Source: Myxococcus stipitatus DSM 14675 (GTDB taxonomy: Bacteria; Myxococcota; Myxococcia; Myxococcales; Myxococcaceae). Taken from it: DNA of 64,000 nt. Each line of letters begins with the position of its first letter. Within the stretch, counting starts at the first letter, position 1. The notes under the pieces were generated by a model. That model was not told the origin of the DNA. It saw nothing but the letters and a program-made list of their open reading frames with translations, and ran no database searches. The stretch covers positions 9,799,501-9,863,500 of the forward strand of contig NC_020126.1 of assembly GCF_000331735.1 (NCBI RefSeq), given 5' to 3'. A program made the translations under genes and the position numbers. This document shows, piece after piece, positions 33,384 through 41,479 of the stretch.

Positions 33384-34732
33384 GCAGGAAGCCTTCCCTC
33401 TCCCGACGCACGGTGCTGCGCGGCGCGGGCGCGCTCCTGGCGCTGCCCTGGCTGGAGCGGATGCTCCCCGGCACCGCCCGAGCCGCGGCCCCCGCGCCCT
33501 CGCCCAAGCGCCTGGCTGTGTTCTACGTGCCCAATGGCATCCACATGCCCAAGTGGACCCCCACCGGCACGGGCGCGGCCTGGGAATTGACGCCGACGCT
33601 CCAGCCGCTCGCCCCGGTGAAGAGCGACGTGCTCGTCATCAGCGGGCTCGCCAACGACGCGGGCCGGCCGGATGGAGACGGCCACCACGCCGCGGGCACC
33701 GCCGCGCTGCTGTCCTGCACCAAGGCCTTCAAGACGGAGGGCACCGACCTGCGCGCGGGCATCTCCATGGACCAGGTCATCGCCAACCACCTGGCCCGGC
33801 AGAAGGCCACGCGCTTCGCCTCGCTGGAGCTGGGCATCGACGCGGGCCGAGGCATCGGCAACTGCGACTCCGGCTACGCGTGCCCCTACGCGAACAACAT
33901 CGCCTGGGCGGGGCCGCACACGCCCATGGCCAAGGAAGTGGTGCCCCAGGCCGTCTTCGACCGGCTCTTCGGCGGCACCCACTCCGGGGAGACGCAGGCC
34001 CAGGCCGCCAGGCGCCGCGCCTACGGCCTGAGCATCATCGACTCCGTCCGGGAGGACGCCACCGGGCTCCAGCGGAAGCTGGGCACGACGGACCGGCGCA
34101 AGCTCGACGAGTACTTCACCAGCGTCCGGGACCTGGAGAAGCAGGTGGATGCCATGGGGGTCCCCACCTCCGCGTGCGGGACCCCCACCGCGCCGGGAAG
34201 CGATGAGGACCCTCGCGCCAAGACGAAGGCGATGATGGACCTCATCGTCCTCGCCTTCCAATGCGACCTCACCCGCGTGGTGACCTTCATGCTGGCCAAC
34301 GCGCGCAGCAACAAGGTGTATGGCTTCCTGGGCCTCAGCGGCGGACACCACGCGTACTCCCACCACCAGCACGTCCAGTCCAACTTCGACGCGCTCGCGC
34401 GCATCGACCGCTGGGAGGTGGAGCAGTACGCCTACCTCGTGCGTCGCCTGAAGGAAGTGAAGGATGGGCAGGGCGTGCCGCTGCTCGACAACGCGTTGGT
34501 CTACTTCACGAGCGAAATCGAGGACGGCAACGGGCACATCCACAAGAACCTGCCCGTGCTGCTCTCGGGCAAGGGCGGCGGCGCCCTGGTCACGGACCGC
34601 CACCTGCGCGCGCCCGGGGTCCCCATCGCGAACCTCTACATCTCGCTGATGCGGGCCATGGGCGTCCCCAACGTCAACACGTTCGGTGCGGATGGCACCC
34701 GGGAGCTCTCCGGGCTCCTCGTCGGTGGGTAG
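33380..34732 (+). CDS. DUF1552 protein with Tat-type signal
   Basis: The 450-residue protein begins with a twin-arginine signal (SRRTVLRGAGALLALPWLE), so it is exported folded. The mature part has family landmarks RLAVFYVPNGIHMPKWTP, VISGLANDAG, DGHHAAGTAALLSC, and VYFTSEIEDGNGHIHKNLPVLLSGKGGG, in the order of DUF1552. It is related to DUF1501/alkaline-phosphatase-like sulfatase folds, but no catalytic residue can be assigned. It is translationally coupled to the DUF1592 haem lipoprotein (ATGA overlap). Confidence 0.9.
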   Translation: MSRKPSLSRRTVLRGAGALLALPWLERMLPGTARAAAPAPSPKRLAVFYVPNGIHMPKWTPTGTGAAWELTPTLQPLAPVKSDVLVISGLANDAGRPDGDGHHAAGTAALLSCTKAFKTEGTDLRAGISMDQVIANHLARQKATRFASLELGIDAGRGIGNCDSGYACPYANNIAWAGPHTPMAKEVVPQAVFDRLFGGTHSGETQAQAARRRAYGLSIIDSVREDATGLQRKLGTTDRRKLDEYFTSVRDLEKQVDAMGVPTSACGTPTAPGSDEDPRAKTKAMMDLIVLAFQCDLTRVVTFMLANARSNKVYGFLGLSGGHHAYSHHQHVQSNFDALARIDRWEVEQYAYLVRRLKEVKDGQGVPLLDNALVYFTSEIEDGNGHIHKNLPVLLSGKGGGALVTDRHLRAPGVPIANLYISLMRAMGVPNVNTFGADGTRELSGLLVGG

Positions 34733-34790
34733 GGGCCGACCTCGACAGGCGGGCATGCGCGCGTGGGCGTCCTGTCGCATCATCGCGGGC

Positions 34791-35447
34791 ATGCGTTTGC
34801 CTTCCGTCGCGCTTCGCACGCCGCTGCTCGTCCTCCTCGTTCTTCCCCTGGGCTGTGTCTCTCCCTCGAAGTCGGCTCAACGCAAGCCCGCCCCTTCGTC
34901 CCAACGCTCAACCACCGCCTCCGCGCAGCGCGCTCCGACTCCGGCGCGCGCCGCGCCTCCCGAGCCTCGCGCCGCCCCTGCCTCCTCCGCCAAGGACTTC
35001 GCGCTCGAGATGGTGCAGGCGCACAACGAAGCGCGCCGGGAGGCGAGGCCCACGCCCAAGCCGCCCCTGCCCCCGCTGGTCTGGTCCGACGCGGCCGCGC
35101 GACAGGCCGCGTCCTGGGCCAAGGCGTGCAAGTTCGAGCACAACCCGAACCGAGGTGACCTGGGAGAGAACCTGGCCGCCGCCACGCCGGACATGTGGGG
35201 CACGGCCCAGGTGGTGAAGAGCTGGGCGGATGAGGCCAGCGACTACGACCACACTCGCAACACCTGCAGGAAGGGCAAGGTGTGCGGGCACTACACGCAG
35301 GTGGTGTGGCGCAAGACGACGGGCGTCGGCTGCGCGACGGTGCTGTGCAAGAAGAACTCGCCCTTCGGGGCGTCCTTCCCCACGTGGCAGCTCTGGGTGT
35401 GCAACTACACGCCGCCCGGAAACTTCGTCGGACAGCGACCGTACTGA
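34791..35447 (+). CDS. CAP-domain (SCP/PR-1) lipoprotein, copy 1
   Basis: About 218 residues with signal ending in LPLGC and a Ser/Pro/Ala linker. The CAP domain carries the usual markers: MVQAHNEARREA, PLVWSDAAARQAASWAKAC, GDLGENLAAATPDMW, GKVCGHYTQVVWRKT and WVCNYTPPGNFVGQRPY. CAP proteins bind lipids or sterols in eukaryotes; bacterial roles are little known. A close paralogue follows 87 bases later. ATG 34791 was chosen as the start nearest the signal. Confidence 0.9.
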   Translation: MRLPSVALRTPLLVLLVLPLGCVSPSKSAQRKPAPSSQRSTTASAQRAPTPARAAPPEPRAAPASSAKDFALEMVQAHNEARREARPTPKPPLPPLVWSDAAARQAASWAKACKFEHNPNRGDLGENLAAATPDMWGTAQVVKSWADEASDYDHTRNTCRKGKVCGHYTQVVWRKTTGVGCATVLCKKNSPFGASFPTWQLWVCNYTPPGNFVGQRPY

Positions 35448-35534
35448 GCCACACCAGCGTGGGGCAGCTCCCGCACCGGGTGGGTGAGGCGCACACCCTT
35501 TCGGGAGCGGGAGCGGCGGCTGATAATCCGCGAC

Positions 35535-36152
35535 ATGAACCGCTCCTTCGTCCGACAGCTGCTCGCCCTGGGTCTCCTCGTGCCGTGGCTCTCCACGGGT
35601 TGCGACTCGGGGGACTCGCCCGAAGAGGACCCGCCCTCGGGTGATGCGGGCATCCCCGACGGAGGCACCGGCACGCCCGACGGCGGCGAGTCGTTGTCGC
35701 AGTTCGCGCGGGACATGCTGGACGGACACAACGCCACGCGCGCCGCCGCGAAGCCCGTGCCCAGCCCCGCGCTGACGCCGGTGACGTGGGACACGAACGC
35801 GGAGAACGTCGCGAAGGCCTATGCGGCGAAGTGCGAGTTCAAGCACAACACCGACAGGGGCAACCTGGGCGAGAACCTCTACGCCGCCACCCCCGACTCC
35901 AAGACCACCCGCGCCGTGGTGGAGGGCTGGAGCAGCGAAATCAACGACTACACCTACGCCACCAACGCCTGCGCGCAGAACAAGATGTGTGGCCACTACA
36001 CGCAAATCGTGTGGCGGAACACGAAGCGCATCGGCTGCGCCACGCAGGTCTGCACGAAGAACTCACCCTGGGGCGCGCAGTGGCCCACGTGGCAGCTCTG
36101 GGTCTGCAACTACGCGCCGCCGGGCAACTACGTCGGCGAGCGGCCCTACTGA
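35535..36152 (+). CDS. CAP-domain (SCP/PR-1) lipoprotein, copy 2
   Basis: About 205 residues with signal ending in WLSTGC and an Asp/Gly/Pro-rich linker. The CAP domain closely parallels copy 1: MLDGHNATRAAA, GNLGENLYAATPDSK, NKMCGHYTQIVWRNT and LWVCNYAPPGNYVGERPY, with the same Cys pairing. Tandem duplication of the gene is the simplest explanation. It is convergent with the dienelactone-hydrolase-like gene, 10 bases away. Confidence 0.9.
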   Translation: MNRSFVRQLLALGLLVPWLSTGCDSGDSPEEDPPSGDAGIPDGGTGTPDGGESLSQFARDMLDGHNATRAAAKPVPSPALTPVTWDTNAENVAKAYAAKCEFKHNTDRGNLGENLYAATPDSKTTRAVVEGWSSEINDYTYATNACAQNKMCGHYTQIVWRNTKRIGCATQVCTKNSPWGAQWPTWQLWVCNYAPPGNYVGERPY

Positions 36153-36162
36153 GCCATCCGCT

Positions 36163-37011
36163 TCAGCGCCGCAGGTGGTGCTCGAAGAACATCGACGTCT
36201 CCGCCCAGGCCATGGCCGCCGAGCGCTCGTCGTAGCCCGGGGCCGTCGGGTTCGCGAAGCCGTGCGCGCCCTCCAGCTCCACGACGCGGTGGCGCACGCC
36301 CGCGCCATCCAGCGCGTCGCGGAGCACCCAGGAGTCCTCGCGGCGAATCACCTCGTCGCGCGCGGCGATGATGCCCAGCACGGACGCGCGGATGGTGGCC
36401 AGCGCCTCCACGTCCGTCACCACGGGGTTGGCGTAGTAGAGCACCGCCGCGTCCAGCTCCGGAATCTCCATGGCGGCCTTGAGCGACCAGCCCCCGCCCA
36501 CGCTCCACCCCAACACCCCCGTGCGGGTGGCGCGCACGCGGGCATCCTCCTGGAGGAACACATGCGCCGCCTTCAGCGCCTGCGTCGTCCGCGCCGGGTC
36601 CAGCTTCCGCGACAGCGCGAGCGCCTGCACCGCCGTGGTGGGCACCTTGCCGTCGTACAGGTCCACCGCCAGCGCCGCGTACCCGTTGGCCGCCAGCCGG
36701 TCCACCCAGTGGCGGATGTGCGCGTCGAGCCCCCACTGCTCATGGATGACGAGCACCGCGGGCAAGGGCGCCTTCGCGTGCTCCGGGAGGCTCAGGTACG
36801 CCTTCATCCCGCCCACCTCCACCTCCTGCCCCTGGGGCACGGCCGGCGCCTGGGCGGGCGAGGTGTGCAGGGCCTTGAACTCCTCCTCGGTGATGGCGCC
36901 CGTGGGAGACGGGCCCCGCAGCACCTCGCGCGGGACGCCTCCCCGCATGCAGCCGCCCAGCAGCAGCAGCGAGCCCAACAGCAACACCCGGCGGGGGAGG
37001 GAGGTCTTCAT
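36163..37011 (-). CDS. Dienelactone hydrolase-like alpha/beta hydrolase, lipoprotein
   Basis: A 282-residue alpha/beta hydrolase with a lipoprotein signal ending in LLGGC. Dienelactone-hydrolase order is visible: LPAVLVIHEQWGL, YAALAVDLYDGK, the nucleophile elbow VLGWSVGGGWS, an acid in AARDEVI and the base in EGAHGFANP. In classical dienelactone hydrolases the nucleophile is Cys (GYCxGG); here the equivalent residue is Ser, so it behaves more like a serine esterase. Natural substrate unknown; the lipobox implies periplasmic or outer-membrane location. ATG 37011 is the start nearest the signal. Confidence 0.87.
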   Translation of the reverse strand: MKTSLPRRVLLLGSLLLLGGCMRGGVPREVLRGPSPTGAITEEEFKALHTSPAQAPAVPQGQEVEVGGMKAYLSLPEHAKAPLPAVLVIHEQWGLDAHIRHWVDRLAANGYAALAVDLYDGKVPTTAVQALALSRKLDPARTTQALKAAHVFLQEDARVRATRTGVLGWSVGGGWSLKAAMEIPELDAAVLYYANPVVTDVEALATIRASVLGIIAARDEVIRREDSWVLRDALDGAGVRHRVVELEGAHGFANPTAPGYDERSAAMAWAETSMFFEHHLRR

Positions 37012-37097
37012 GGCGAGTCCCAGCGCGAAAACAAGAGGGCCGGCAGGGGATTCCCCGGCCAGCCCTCGTATCACCCCTGCTCGTTGGAGCCGGGAGA

Positions 37098-37847
37098 CTA
37101 CTTCTTCTGCTCGGCGGAAGGCGGCATCGCCGGCGCCGGCGGGGCCTCCGGCGGCTTGACGATCTCCAGCAGCTCCACCTCGAACACCAGGGCCGCACCG
37201 CCCGGGATGTTCGGGGGCGCGCCGCGGTCGCCGTAGGCGATGTCGGACGGGCACACCAGCTTGGCCTTGCCGCCGACCTTCATCTTCTGCACGCCCTCCG
37301 TCCAGCACTTGATGACGCCCTGGAGCGGGAACTGCGTGGGCTCGCCCCGCTTGTAGGAGCTGTCGAACTCCGTGCCGTCGGCCAGCGTGCCCTTGTAGTG
37401 GACCTTCACGATGTCCGTGGCCTTCGGGGACTCACCCGTGCCCGGGGTCAGCTCCTTGTAGACCAGGCCGGACTCGGTCTTCTCCGCGCCGGACTCCTTG
37501 GCCTGGGTCTCCAGGAACGCCTTCGCCTTCTCCTTCTCCTTCTCCGCGCGGCGGGTGCTGCGCGCCCGGGCCAGCTCCGACAGCTTCGGCGCGTACGCCT
37601 CCATCTCCACCAGGGACTTCTCGCCCTTCACCTGAGCGTTGAGACCCGCCTGGACGTACGCCATCTCCTCCTGGGTCAGGTCGAAGATGCTGATGTTCCG
37701 GCCCAGCGTCACGCCGAGCGCGTACAGCGTCTTCTGTTCATCCGTCTGGGGGTTGGCCGCAGCGGCCGCGCTGGCCCCGTCCTTCGCCCCCTGAGGCTGG
37801 CACGCCGCCAGGCTCAGCATCATCGCAACAAGACACATCTTCCGCAT
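37098..37847 (-). CDS. FKBP-type peptidyl-prolyl isomerase lipoprotein (FkpA-like)
   Basis: A 249-residue lipoprotein with signal ending in LAAC. An N-terminal helical dimerisation region (about residues 30-105, LYALGVTLGRNISIF...KEKAKAFLETQAKE) precedes an FKBP domain with VHYKGTLADGTEFDSSYKRGEPTQFPL, VIKCWTEGVQKMKVGGKAKL and AYGDRGAPPNIPGGAALVFEVELLEI, all standard. FkpA-type isomerases assist outer-membrane protein folding in the periplasm. An 86-bp gap separates it from the hydrolase gene downstream on the same strand. Confidence 0.95.
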   Translation of the reverse strand: MRKMCLVAMMLSLAACQPQGAKDGASAAAAANPQTDEQKTLYALGVTLGRNISIFDLTQEEMAYVQAGLNAQVKGEKSLVEMEAYAPKLSELARARSTRRAEKEKEKAKAFLETQAKESGAEKTESGLVYKELTPGTGESPKATDIVKVHYKGTLADGTEFDSSYKRGEPTQFPLQGVIKCWTEGVQKMKVGGKAKLVCPSDIAYGDRGAPPNIPGGAALVFEVELLEIVKPPEAPPAPAMPPSAEQKK

Positions 37848-38497
37848 GTGTTTGCCCTTCCTTGGCTTGCTTGCAGCGGCCGCAAACCCGCTGCCCATCA
37901 CAATTCCTGGAGGGGCGACTTCCTACTACAGAAAGCCCCGAACATCTGCCCGTCACCACACGGGGCGGCACCACCTGTTTCACCTGGACGGGATATTTCT
38001 CCACTCAGCGTCCTCATCGCCCGGACCCGGGGTGTCTCGGCGGGGGTCCAGGTCCCGGAGGCGGCCCCGCCCCCCGCGACACCGGAGGGCGCAACGCCTC
38101 CCATGGCCTCACCTCCGTCCCCGGTAGGACTTGAAGGCGCGCGCGGAAACCCTGGCGCAATAGCCAGTCTTTCAACACCAGCTCAGCTGTGTAATGCGCC
38201 GCGTCTATTTCGATGAGTGTTTCACCCGGCCGCTGGCGCGTACTCCAGGTGCCACGAAGAAATGAGCCCTGCTCAAAGGGGAAACAGGGCAACACGCGCA
38301 CGCATCTCCTGGCTCGGGAAATACAAGCATCACTCCGCAACACGCATCGCAGCGCGTCATGAATATGCGCGGTGCCGAATTCCTCATCAAACCCTTGAGG
38401 TCGGGCGTCATGAGACGGAGGATTCGCGCATCCCGCGCATCGCTCCGCTTGCCCCCCGTGAGAAGGGGAGGTGCGCTCCACTGCTGGAGGAAGTCTG
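37848..38497. other. 650-bp gap: no convincing gene
   Basis: Between the FKBP gene (minus) and the beta-helix gene (plus) lies 650 bp with lower GC in its middle (about 38120-38400). The minus strand keeps an open frame to a stop at 38014-38016; its last 78 codons (38014-38250) read WSTRQRPGETLIEIDAAHYT and LVLKDWLLRQGFRAR, unusually protein-like for non-coding DNA, but no convincing start was found. Promoters for both flanking genes must lie here. I saw no RNA gene. Confidence 0.5.
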
Positions 38498-40051
38498 ATG
38501 AACCGTCTGCCGCTTTCGCGCGTGACCCGTGTCGCGCTCGTCTCCCTGATGAGCCTGCTCGCCATTCCCGCCTGTTCGGATGACGACGCTGACGGGCCGT
38601 ACGCGGACCCGAACCCCAGCAAGGGCCCGGGCGAGGAGACACCGGACGCGGGGCCGCCGGACTCCGGCACGGATTCGGGGACGCCGGACTCCGGCACGCC
38701 CGACGCGGGCCCGACGGTCTGGCCGCAGGAGTTCACGTGCACGGGCAAGGAGACCCACACGCTGAGCTTCGCCCCCGGCCAGGAGCAGCAGCTCCAGAAC
38801 GCCGTCAATGACTTGAAGCCGTGCACCACCATCACCCTGGGGGCGGGCACCTTCCACTTCGACAACGCGGTGACCATCCGCCAGGACGGCATCACCTTCC
38901 AGGGCGCGGGCCGGGGCGCGAAGGGCGAGGCCACCGGTGGCGCGGCCAGCACGGTGCTGGACTTCACCAACGCCGCCGCGAACACCAACGGCCTGGACGT
39001 GGTGGGCAAGCTCTTCACGCTGCGCGACATGGCGCTGTGGGGCGCGCAGAAGGACGGCCTGCGCGTGGAGAACTCCAGCAACGTCTTCATCCAGCGCATC
39101 CGCACCGAGTGGGCGCAGCCGAACCTGCCGACCAACGGCAAGTACGGCATCTACCCGGTGAAGTCGCGCTACGTCATCGTGGAGGACAGCGAGGCCTACA
39201 ACGCGTCGGACGCGGGCATCTACGTGGGCCAGACGCGCTACGCGATTGTTCGCCGGAACATCGCGAAGCAGAACGTGGCGGGCATCGAAATCGAGAACAC
39301 GAAGTTCGCGTTCGTGGAGGGCAACACGGCCATCGACAACACCACGGGTCTGGTGGTGTTCGACCTGCCGGGCAACCCCATCCAGGGCACGGACGTGCTC
39401 GTCACCAAGAACACCATCACCGGCAACAACCGGAAGAACTTCGCGTCGGACTCCGGCAGCAGCAGCACCGTGTCCCAGGTGCCGGCCGGGACGGGCACGT
39501 TCATCCTGGCGTCGCGCCGGGTGGAGTTCGTGGGCAACACGTGGGGCGACAACAACACGGTGGACATCGCGGTGCTGAGCGGCCTCGCCATCGAGCCCAA
39601 CCCCGTGCTGTGGTCCGCGGGCTTCTTCAACTTCTCCACGTCGGACGTGTCCATCCACCACAACACCTTCCTGGGTGGCAGCGGTGGGAACGTGGACAGC
39701 GGCGAGACGAACCCGGCGACGCGTCCGCTGGGCTACCTCATCTCCAACCTCTACGCGTACGGCAAGGCGGCCGCGGGCGTGGACCGGGTGGAGCACGTGA
39801 TGTGGGACGGCATCGACCCGGCGCCGCGCAACGAGAACGTGGCCAACGGCATGAACCTCTGCTTCAGCAACAACACGCTGCCGGCCGGCGCGAAGGCGTC
39901 GGTGGTGGACCTGGACCTGGAGGCCGTGCAGAAGAAGCTCACCGCGGCGACGCCGGACATCGTCGGTGCCTGGGCGGAGACGCGGCGCTACAACCAGGGG
40001 GCCGCGCCCTTCAACTGCTCGGGCTTCGCGCCCGCGCTGAAGCTCCCCTGA
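38498..40051 (+). CDS. Right-handed parallel beta-helix lipoprotein, paired with diheme cytochrome
   Basis: The 517-residue lipoprotein has a signal ending in AIPAC and a Pro/Gly/Asp-rich linker, then a series of short strands with asparagine-ladder steps (VTIRQDGITFQG, LRVENSSNVFIQRI, YAIVRRNIAKQN, VEGNTAIDNTTGLVV, TGNNRKNF) typical of TIGR03805-type parallel beta-helix proteins. The family occurs in two-gene pairs with a diheme cytochrome family, and such a gene follows 25 bases later. TGGAGGAAG lies before ATG 38498. Function of the pair is unknown. Confidence 0.88.
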   Translation: MNRLPLSRVTRVALVSLMSLLAIPACSDDDADGPYADPNPSKGPGEETPDAGPPDSGTDSGTPDSGTPDAGPTVWPQEFTCTGKETHTLSFAPGQEQQLQNAVNDLKPCTTITLGAGTFHFDNAVTIRQDGITFQGAGRGAKGEATGGAASTVLDFTNAAANTNGLDVVGKLFTLRDMALWGAQKDGLRVENSSNVFIQRIRTEWAQPNLPTNGKYGIYPVKSRYVIVEDSEAYNASDAGIYVGQTRYAIVRRNIAKQNVAGIEIENTKFAFVEGNTAIDNTTGLVVFDLPGNPIQGTDVLVTKNTITGNNRKNFASDSGSSSTVSQVPAGTGTFILASRRVEFVGNTWGDNNTVDIAVLSGLAIEPNPVLWSAGFFNFSTSDVSIHHNTFLGGSGGNVDSGETNPATRPLGYLISNLYAYGKAAAGVDRVEHVMWDGIDPAPRNENVANGMNLCFSNNTLPAGAKASVVDLDLEAVQKKLTAATPDIVGAWAETRRYNQGAAPFNCSGFAPALKLP

Positions 40052-40076
40052 GCGGACGTTTCAAGGACTCACGACC

Positions 40077-41393
40077 ATGCGTTCGCCGTACATGACGCGC
40101 CTGGGCCTCGCCGCGGTGTTGCTCGCCGCGGCGGTGGCCGCCTGCTCCGGTGGGAATGAAGACGACACCCACATCATCGACCCGCCCGACGCGGGTGATG
40201 CCGGAGATGCCTCCACGCCCGACGCCGGGCTGGACGCGGGTGACTCTGGGCCTGGAGAGGACGGAGGCACCGACGCTGGAGACGACGGGGGGACTGACGC
40301 GGGACCTGAGGACGGAGGAAGCGACGCGGGGACCGATGCGGGCTCCGACGCGGGAACGGATGCCGGCCCCCCTCCGGGGACGGTGACGATTCCGAACGAG
40401 CTGTCGGGCTACGGGCTCTTCACGGGGACTCCCGCGGGCGGCGACTTCAAGCCCGTGGAAGGCAACCTCCCGTATGAGCTGACCACGCCGCTCTTCTCCG
40501 ACTACTCCCTCAAGTCCCGCACGCTGTACATCCCCGCGGGCAAGGCGGCGCTGTACTCGGCGGACGCGGTGCTGGACCTGCCGGTGGGCACCATCATCAC
40601 CAAGACGTTCGCCTTCCCGGCGGACTTCCGTGAGCCGACCAAGAACGTGCGTCCGTTGGAGACGCGCGTCCTGGTGCGGCAGCCGCAGCCGGTGGGCTGG
40701 GTGGCGTATCCCTACGTCTGGAACGACGCGCTGACGGAGGCGACGCTGGCCAGCGGCGGGAAGGTGTTCAAGGACTTCTCGTTCATCGACGAGCAGGGCG
40801 TGACGAAGAAGCTCGACTACCTGGTGCCGCAGCGCAACCAGTGCCAGAAGTGCCATCACGTGGTGGATGAGCAGGACAACCAGCACCTGCTGCCCATTGG
40901 CGTGAAGGCCCGGTATCTCAACCGCGAGCACACCTATGGCGTCCAGCCCGTCAACCAGCTCCAGCACCTGGCGAGTCTCGGGAAGCTGGAGGGGTTGCCG
41001 CCGGCGGCGCAGGTTCCCCGCGCTCCGGATGCCTTCAACGCGGGCGAGGCGGACCTGACGCAGCGGGCGCGCACCTATCTGGATATCAACTGCGCGCACT
41101 GCCACAACCCCAAGGCGCAGCCCGGCATCACCAGCCGGCTGTTCCTGGACATCAAGACGACGGATGAGTTCAGCCTGGGCTACTGCAAGCGCCCGGGCTC
41201 CGCCGGTGGCGGCGTGGGCGGTGAGTTCGACATCGTCCCCGGCAGCCACGACACGTCCATCCTCTGGTTCCGGATGCACACGGAAGTCTCCGGGAAGATG
41301 ATGCCGGAGATTGGCCGGGCGCTGCGCCACGAGGCGGGCGCCCAGCTCATCGCCGACTGGATTGACGCCATGCCGCCGCGAAGCTGCAAGTAG
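40077..41393 (+). CDS. SO2930-family diheme c-type cytochrome lipoprotein
   Basis: The 438-residue lipoprotein has a signal ending in AVAAC, then a long Asp-Ala-Gly-rich linker (residues about 38-100). The domain contains two CxxCH haem-binding motifs: CQKCHH and CAHCHN, plus TTPLFSDYSLKSRTLYIP and DYLVPQRNQCQK, as in the SO2930/HNE_0200 (TIGR03806) family, known as the partner of parallel beta-helix proteins. It presumably sits at the outer membrane and moves electrons; partner enzymes are unknown. A strong intrinsic terminator follows. Confidence 0.92.
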   Translation: MRSPYMTRLGLAAVLLAAAVAACSGGNEDDTHIIDPPDAGDAGDASTPDAGLDAGDSGPGEDGGTDAGDDGGTDAGPEDGGSDAGTDAGSDAGTDAGPPPGTVTIPNELSGYGLFTGTPAGGDFKPVEGNLPYELTTPLFSDYSLKSRTLYIPAGKAALYSADAVLDLPVGTIITKTFAFPADFREPTKNVRPLETRVLVRQPQPVGWVAYPYVWNDALTEATLASGGKVFKDFSFIDEQGVTKKLDYLVPQRNQCQKCHHVVDEQDNQHLLPIGVKARYLNREHTYGVQPVNQLQHLASLGKLEGLPPAAQVPRAPDAFNAGEADLTQRARTYLDINCAHCHNPKAQPGITSRLFLDIKTTDEFSLGYCKRPGSAGGGVGGEFDIVPGSHDTSILWFRMHTEVSGKMMPEIGRALRHEAGAQLIADWIDAMPPRSCK

Positions 41394-41417
41394 CGAGCGG
41401 TCCGTCCACGCCAAGAC

Positions 41418-41454
41418 AGCCCCTTTCGTGCCCACGTGCACGGAAGGGGCTTTT
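41418..41454 (+). terminator. Intrinsic terminator after the diheme cytochrome gene
   Basis: AGCCCCTTTCGTGC (41418-41431) pairs with GCACGGAAGGGGCT (41438-41451) around the loop CCACGT, a 14-bp stem with a single G-T wobble, followed by a TTTT run. This is the clearest Rho-independent terminator in the window. It ends the cytochrome transcript and insulates the iron-transporter genes that begin at 41480. Confidence 0.9.
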
Positions 41455-41479
41455 CATTTCCGTGCATAATCCCCGGCGC

